Positions 60,601-64,000 of a stretch of 64,000 bases of DNA are shown here, one piece after another. Source of the DNA: Rutidosis leptorrhynchoides (taxonomy: Eukaryota > Streptophyta > Magnoliopsida > Asterales > Asteraceae); contig NC_092343.1 in the NCBI RefSeq assembly GCF_046630445.1, forward strand, positions 140,361,501-140,425,500, given 5' to 3'. Below the pieces are notes generated by a model. That model was given only the letters and a program-made list of their open reading frames with translations. It was not told where the DNA came from and did not search any database. The position numbers and the translations under genes were made by a program. The first letter of the stretch is position 1. Each line of letters begins with the position of its first letter.

Positions 60601-61464
60601 ATATATATTTAATACACTTAACTTAATTATATTACTATCTTTATTTATTTAAAATAGTTAAAAGGAATATATTTAATTAAATAATGAAACTTATAAGTTG
60701 TTAATATAAAAATGATATAACTAATAAATTTATAAATATATCTATTTGTTCGATTACAATTATGTGCGTTAATATATATATATAAATGATATAGGTTCGT
60801 GAATCCGAGGCCAACCTTATATTTGATCAATGATGTTATATGTATTTTTACTACAAAATACATTAGGTGAGTATATAGTCCCTTTTAAACTCTAAATATT
60901 TTGGGCTGAGAATACATGCGCTGTTTTTATAAATGATTTACGTTATGGACACAAGTGATCAAAAATAAATTCTACGTTGAGTTGTACCATGGCATATTTC
61001 TTTATACTTGGTAGCTAATATTTACGTGAGGAGCGTAAACGCGAATCCTGTTGATAGATCTATCGGGCCTGACAACCCCAACCGGGCTGGACGACCAGTT
61101 TTTAACGGTTGCACAGTACTTCGTTTCGTTACTACACTTGGTACGGTGTAGGGTTTATTTAAGAATATGCTGCTGTGATTTAAATGTTAAGTATGGTTAC
61201 CAAGTGCTCAACGACTTTTCATACACGAGGAGTGTATTATGTATAAACATGAAATCTCGTGGTCCATAGTTATAACGCTGCTAGCATCAAACCAATATAT
61301 CTCACCAACTTTATGTTGATGTTTTAAAGCATGTTTATTCTCAGGTACGAATTAAGTCTTCCGCTATGCATTTGCTCATATTAAGGACCTTACTTGGAGT
61401 CGATCATCGCAATGGAACCAGATGTTGAAGAGTTCGTCCGGATGGATAAGGACGGGTCTTCACA
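57635..61464 (+). repeat. right LTR of the non-autonomous element (3830 bp)
   Basis: Same ends, length and internal blocks as the left LTR. The second pol III-like promoter is at 60146-60225 (A box 60152-60162, B box 60195-60205). It differs from the left LTR at scattered single bases, for example near 58119, 58251 and 59287. Confidence 0.93.
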
Positions 61465-61469
61465 GAGCT

Positions 61470-62213
61470 GATCATTGGAGTGTATATACCAATAGTACAT
61501 ACATCTAAAAGCTGTGTATTTTACGAGTACGAATACGGGTGCATACGAGTAGAATTGTTGATGAAACTGAACGAGGATGTAATTGTAAGCATTTTTGTTA
61601 AGTAGAAGTATTTTTGATAAGTGTATTGAAGTCTTTCAAAAGTGTATAAATACATATTAAAACACTACATGTATATACATTTTAACTGAGTCGTTAAGTC
61701 ATCGTTAGTCGTTACATGTAAGTGTTGTTTTGAAACCTTTAGGTTAACGATCTTGTTAAATGTTGTTAACCCAATGTTTATAATATCAAATGAGATTTTA
61801 AATTATTATATTATCATGATATTATCATGTATGAATATCTATTAATATGATATATATACATTAAATGTCTTTACAACGATAATCGTTACATATATGTCTC
61901 GTTTAAAAATCATTAAGTTAGTAGTCTTGTTTTTACATATGTAGTTCATTGTTAATATACTTAATGATATGTTTACTTATCATAGTATCATGTTAACTAT
62001 ATATATATCCATATATATGTCATCATATAGTTTTTACAAGTTTTAACGTTCGTGAATCACCGGTCAACTTGGGTGGTCAATTGTCTATATGAAACATATT
62101 TCAATTAATCAAGTCTTAACAAGTTTGATTGCTTAACATGTTGGAAACATTTAATCATGTAAATATCAATCTCAATTAATATATATAAACATGGAAAAGT
62201 TCGGGTCACTACA
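61470..62213 (-). repeat. right (5') LTR of the array, second part
   Basis: Continues the LTR interrupted at 49969 and ends GGGTCACTACA, followed by target copy ATTAG. This is the segment that the left LTR lacks because of its deletion. Confidence 0.92.
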
Positions 62214-62218
62214 ATTAG

Positions 62219-62770
62219 TCCGTTTCAGCTTACCCATCGCACATGATGGACACACATGATGCTTATCATATTGAAAGCTTGGAATACCATCAACTAAGTC
62301 TTTAGAGACCAGTCGATTAATACCCTTGTAATTCAGGTGTGACATCTGGTGATGCCATAACCATGAATTCTCCTTCGTTGACCGAGTAACCAAACACATG
62401 GTTTCATCTGATGGTGCATATTGAGATCAATAGTATAAAGTGAAGCACAACGTTTACCAACAAGGAGATCATTTCCATTGGTGGATTGCACTGAGCATTG
62501 ACGACGTTCAAACAAAACTTTGAGATCTCTGTCACAAAATTGGCTGAAACTAAATAAATTGCACTCCATACCCTCAACATATGAGACCCGTTTGATCGTT
62601 ATGCCATTTTTCACAAAATCTCCATAACCCGTTATTGCTGCAATCTCATCATTTTCAAAAGTAACCGTTCCTAGGAATTTGTCAACGAAATTGAGAAGCA
62701 AGGATTTATCGCCCGTCATGTGTCGAGAGCAACCAGAATCGATATACCAAACACAGACGTCGAAACCCTG
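62219..62770 (-). pseudogene. copia protease and GAG-pre-integrase domain
   Basis: The protease active site is seen as WYIDSGCSRHMTGDKS (about 62710-62740), followed by a typical copia protease body (NLFSFSQFCDRDLKVLF). The GAG-pre-integrase zinc-binding region follows, with WLWHHQMSHLNYKG and CPSCAMGKLKR. A frameshift near 62400 separates the two parts. The ORF is cut by the chromovirus insertion; its continuation is the integrase at 28859 leftwards. Confidence 0.85.
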
Positions 62771-64000
62771 TAAACGTTAATTTCCTAGATTTTAGGTACC
62801 CAAAGTTTCTTGGGTCCTCTATGGTTAGTACCAACAATAAACTTTGGATGAACAACGAGATAGTCACGTAAAGCATCATGCAATTTAGATAATAAAGCAT
62901 CATTTAAAACCACATTACATGAAGCATCATACGCAATATCAAGTTTTACATCATTATCAGAAGTCTTAACACACAACTTATTCCAAGCAGATGTTTTGTT
63001 CACAGACAAAAATTGAAAAACATGTGATGATTTCGTAGGTCGACTAGCAGATTGCTTTGGTTTATTTACTACTTTCTTAGTCGTGGACTTAGGAACTCAT
63101 ACAGACTTGTAAGTCAAATTTGGATTATGACCTGTGACACGGAAAACACGTCTGTTAGTTAGATGTCCAAACTTTTCAGTTGACACATGAGATGATTGAT
63201 TGCATACAAAATTTATAATTTTATTTTACGTTCCTTTGCATCATACTCACTCAAATCAGGTTTTGGACTCGTGTGTTGTGTAGACTTGACTGATCTTTTT
63301 AAAAGACTCTCCTTTGATTTGTTTAACATTGGAATCATAGGAATCTTTTCAGTTGACATAGAACCATTTTGAGAATGAACTTTCTTGACAACAAATTGCG
63401 TTGAAGGTGCAACTTTTGAAACATGTTTACTAAATTGAGTATGTAGAGGGTTTTTAAGAATAGTAATGGGTTTTGCATCCTTAGATGTTATTGTCCCTTT
63501 TCCCTTCTTAGTAATCCCACCAACACATTCAGACACATTGGTTTCAACAGAAGATGATTGCTTAAGTGTGTTAGCCTGTTTTAGTTGAATTATCTTTTGT
63601 TTTAAGCTTTTAATCTCAAGACATAATTCCTCAGCAGAAACTATCACTTCATCTTCCTTAAAGTCATAAGTACATTCTTTCTTAGGAAGTGATGGTAATT
63701 TATCACACAAAGCAAGCATTTGTTCTAATGATTGACACTTAAATTGTAAATCAACATTCTCCTTTTCCGGTCTATCTACCTTACGACTCAAAATGTGTAA
63801 AGCAGGTACGCTAGCGTAAAATTCATTCAAAGGATCAATTGTTGCATCAAAGTCTATCTAGTTTTCAACAGTCGGTTCATCTCGAGGTTCTACCTTTACA
63901 TCTAAAGCAGTCTGACCTAGGGATTCTGCCTTAAAGAAGACAGTTAGTTCATGTGCTAGGTCTTCACAGAAAACATTATCAGAACATGCAGGTAAAGCCG
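62771..64000 (-). pseudogene. copia gag C-terminal/linker region (continues off window)
   Basis: Read from the right edge, the frame runs to 63213 with one stop at 63857-63859. It encodes a Lys/Glu/Leu-rich coiled coil (LCLEIKSLKQKIIQLKQ) and a basic Ser/Thr tail. After a stop and frame changes, 63009-62785 encodes the linker with GPKKLWVPK, usual just before a copia protease. A zinc knuckle is not clearly seen here. A large gag with coiled coil fits Sirevirus-type copia elements. Confidence 0.65.

Larger units (their letters stand above)
49970..61464 (+). mobile_element. non-autonomous LTR element (LARD-like), 11.5 kb, target GAGCT
   Basis: Two 3830-bp LTRs flank a 3835-bp internal region with primer site and polypurine tract but no gag-pol. 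Perfect 5-bp target copies GAGCT lie at 49965-49969 and 61465-61469. Its leader (53800-53945) aligns with the chromovirus leader, and its 3' end (ATTTCGGGGACGAAATTT then AACGGGTGGGTAC) with the chromovirus 3' end. This supports mobilisation by that family's proteins. LTRs differ at roughly 17 sites by eye (about 0.4-0.5%), so the insertion is recent. Confidence 0.92.
28860..62213 (-). mobile_element. tandem chromovirus-like Ty3/gypsy array (LTR-internal-LTR-internal-LTR)
   Basis: The outer ends are TGAAATGTCCCG (left) and GGGTCACTACA (right), flanked by identical 5-bp target copies ATTAG (28855-28859 and 62214-62218) in the copia integrase gene. Inside are three LTRs and two nearly identical internal regions sharing the middle LTR. 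A single flanking target pair means one insertion followed by tandem duplication, most simply unequal exchange between LTRs. A later non-autonomous element splits the right LTR. Gag-pol order and a degenerate chromodomain-like tail suggest the Tekay/Del chromovirus group (inference). Confidence 0.88.

Overview
This is a plant nuclear window made almost entirely of nested retrotransposons, with no convincing intact host gene. Long Ty3/gypsy LTRs, plant initiator-Met primer sites and a Sirevirus-like Ty1/copia element indicate a eudicot. Repeat motifs I recognise from daisy-family (Asteraceae) genomes suggest that family, but this is inference from memory. All features were read by eye without database searches.

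Left third (1-13,230): 210-2340 is the 5' LTR of a minus-strand gypsy element whose body lies off the left edge, with its primer site at 195-206. Next come the decayed 3' end of an Athila-like plus-strand element (about 2400-5296) and its LTR (from 5297). That LTR is split by a 3.46-kb solo LTR (6214-9675, duplicated target AAAGA). Then follow a small hAT-type MITE (10611-10803, target GACTCGTC), a diverged 148-bp tandem repeat and a 21-bp minisatellite.

Middle (13,231-28,859): a decayed Tat-type gypsy element has pol on the plus strand (13231-16983) with three apparent short spliceosomal introns. Downstream it carries a multi-exon antisense gene (18110-20117). A minus-strand Ty1/copia element of Sirevirus type begins at 20118 with its 225-bp 3' LTR. 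Its polypurine tract, a broken extra ORF in the envelope position, a noncoding stretch rich in TACCGAAT and purine tracts, and then RNase H, RT and integrase follow to the right.

Right half (28,860-62,213): the copia integrase ORF is interrupted by a chromovirus-like gypsy array of the form LTR-internal-LTR-internal-LTR (minus strand, target ATTAG on both sides). Each internal copy encodes gag-pol in a single frame, disabled by a few stops. Between the 5' LTR and gag it also carries two extra sense ORFs: a 227-aa F-box protein, intact in both copies, and an acidic 204-aa ORF, intact in one. The right LTR of the array is itself split by an 11.5-kb non-autonomous element (49970-61464, target GAGCT). 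That element has 3830-bp LTRs, no usable gag-pol, and leader and 3'-end sequences homologous to the chromovirus. Its LTRs hold a tRNA-like pol III promoter. From 62,219 to the window end the copia element resumes (GAG-pre-integrase, protease, gag linker).

Inferred order of events: Tat element, then copia insertion, then chromovirus insertion, then tandem duplication of the chromovirus, then insertion of the non-autonomous element into its right LTR. Most premature stops with a clear ancestral codon fit C-to-T change (TGG, CAG or CGA to stop), as expected for methylated, silenced DNA.
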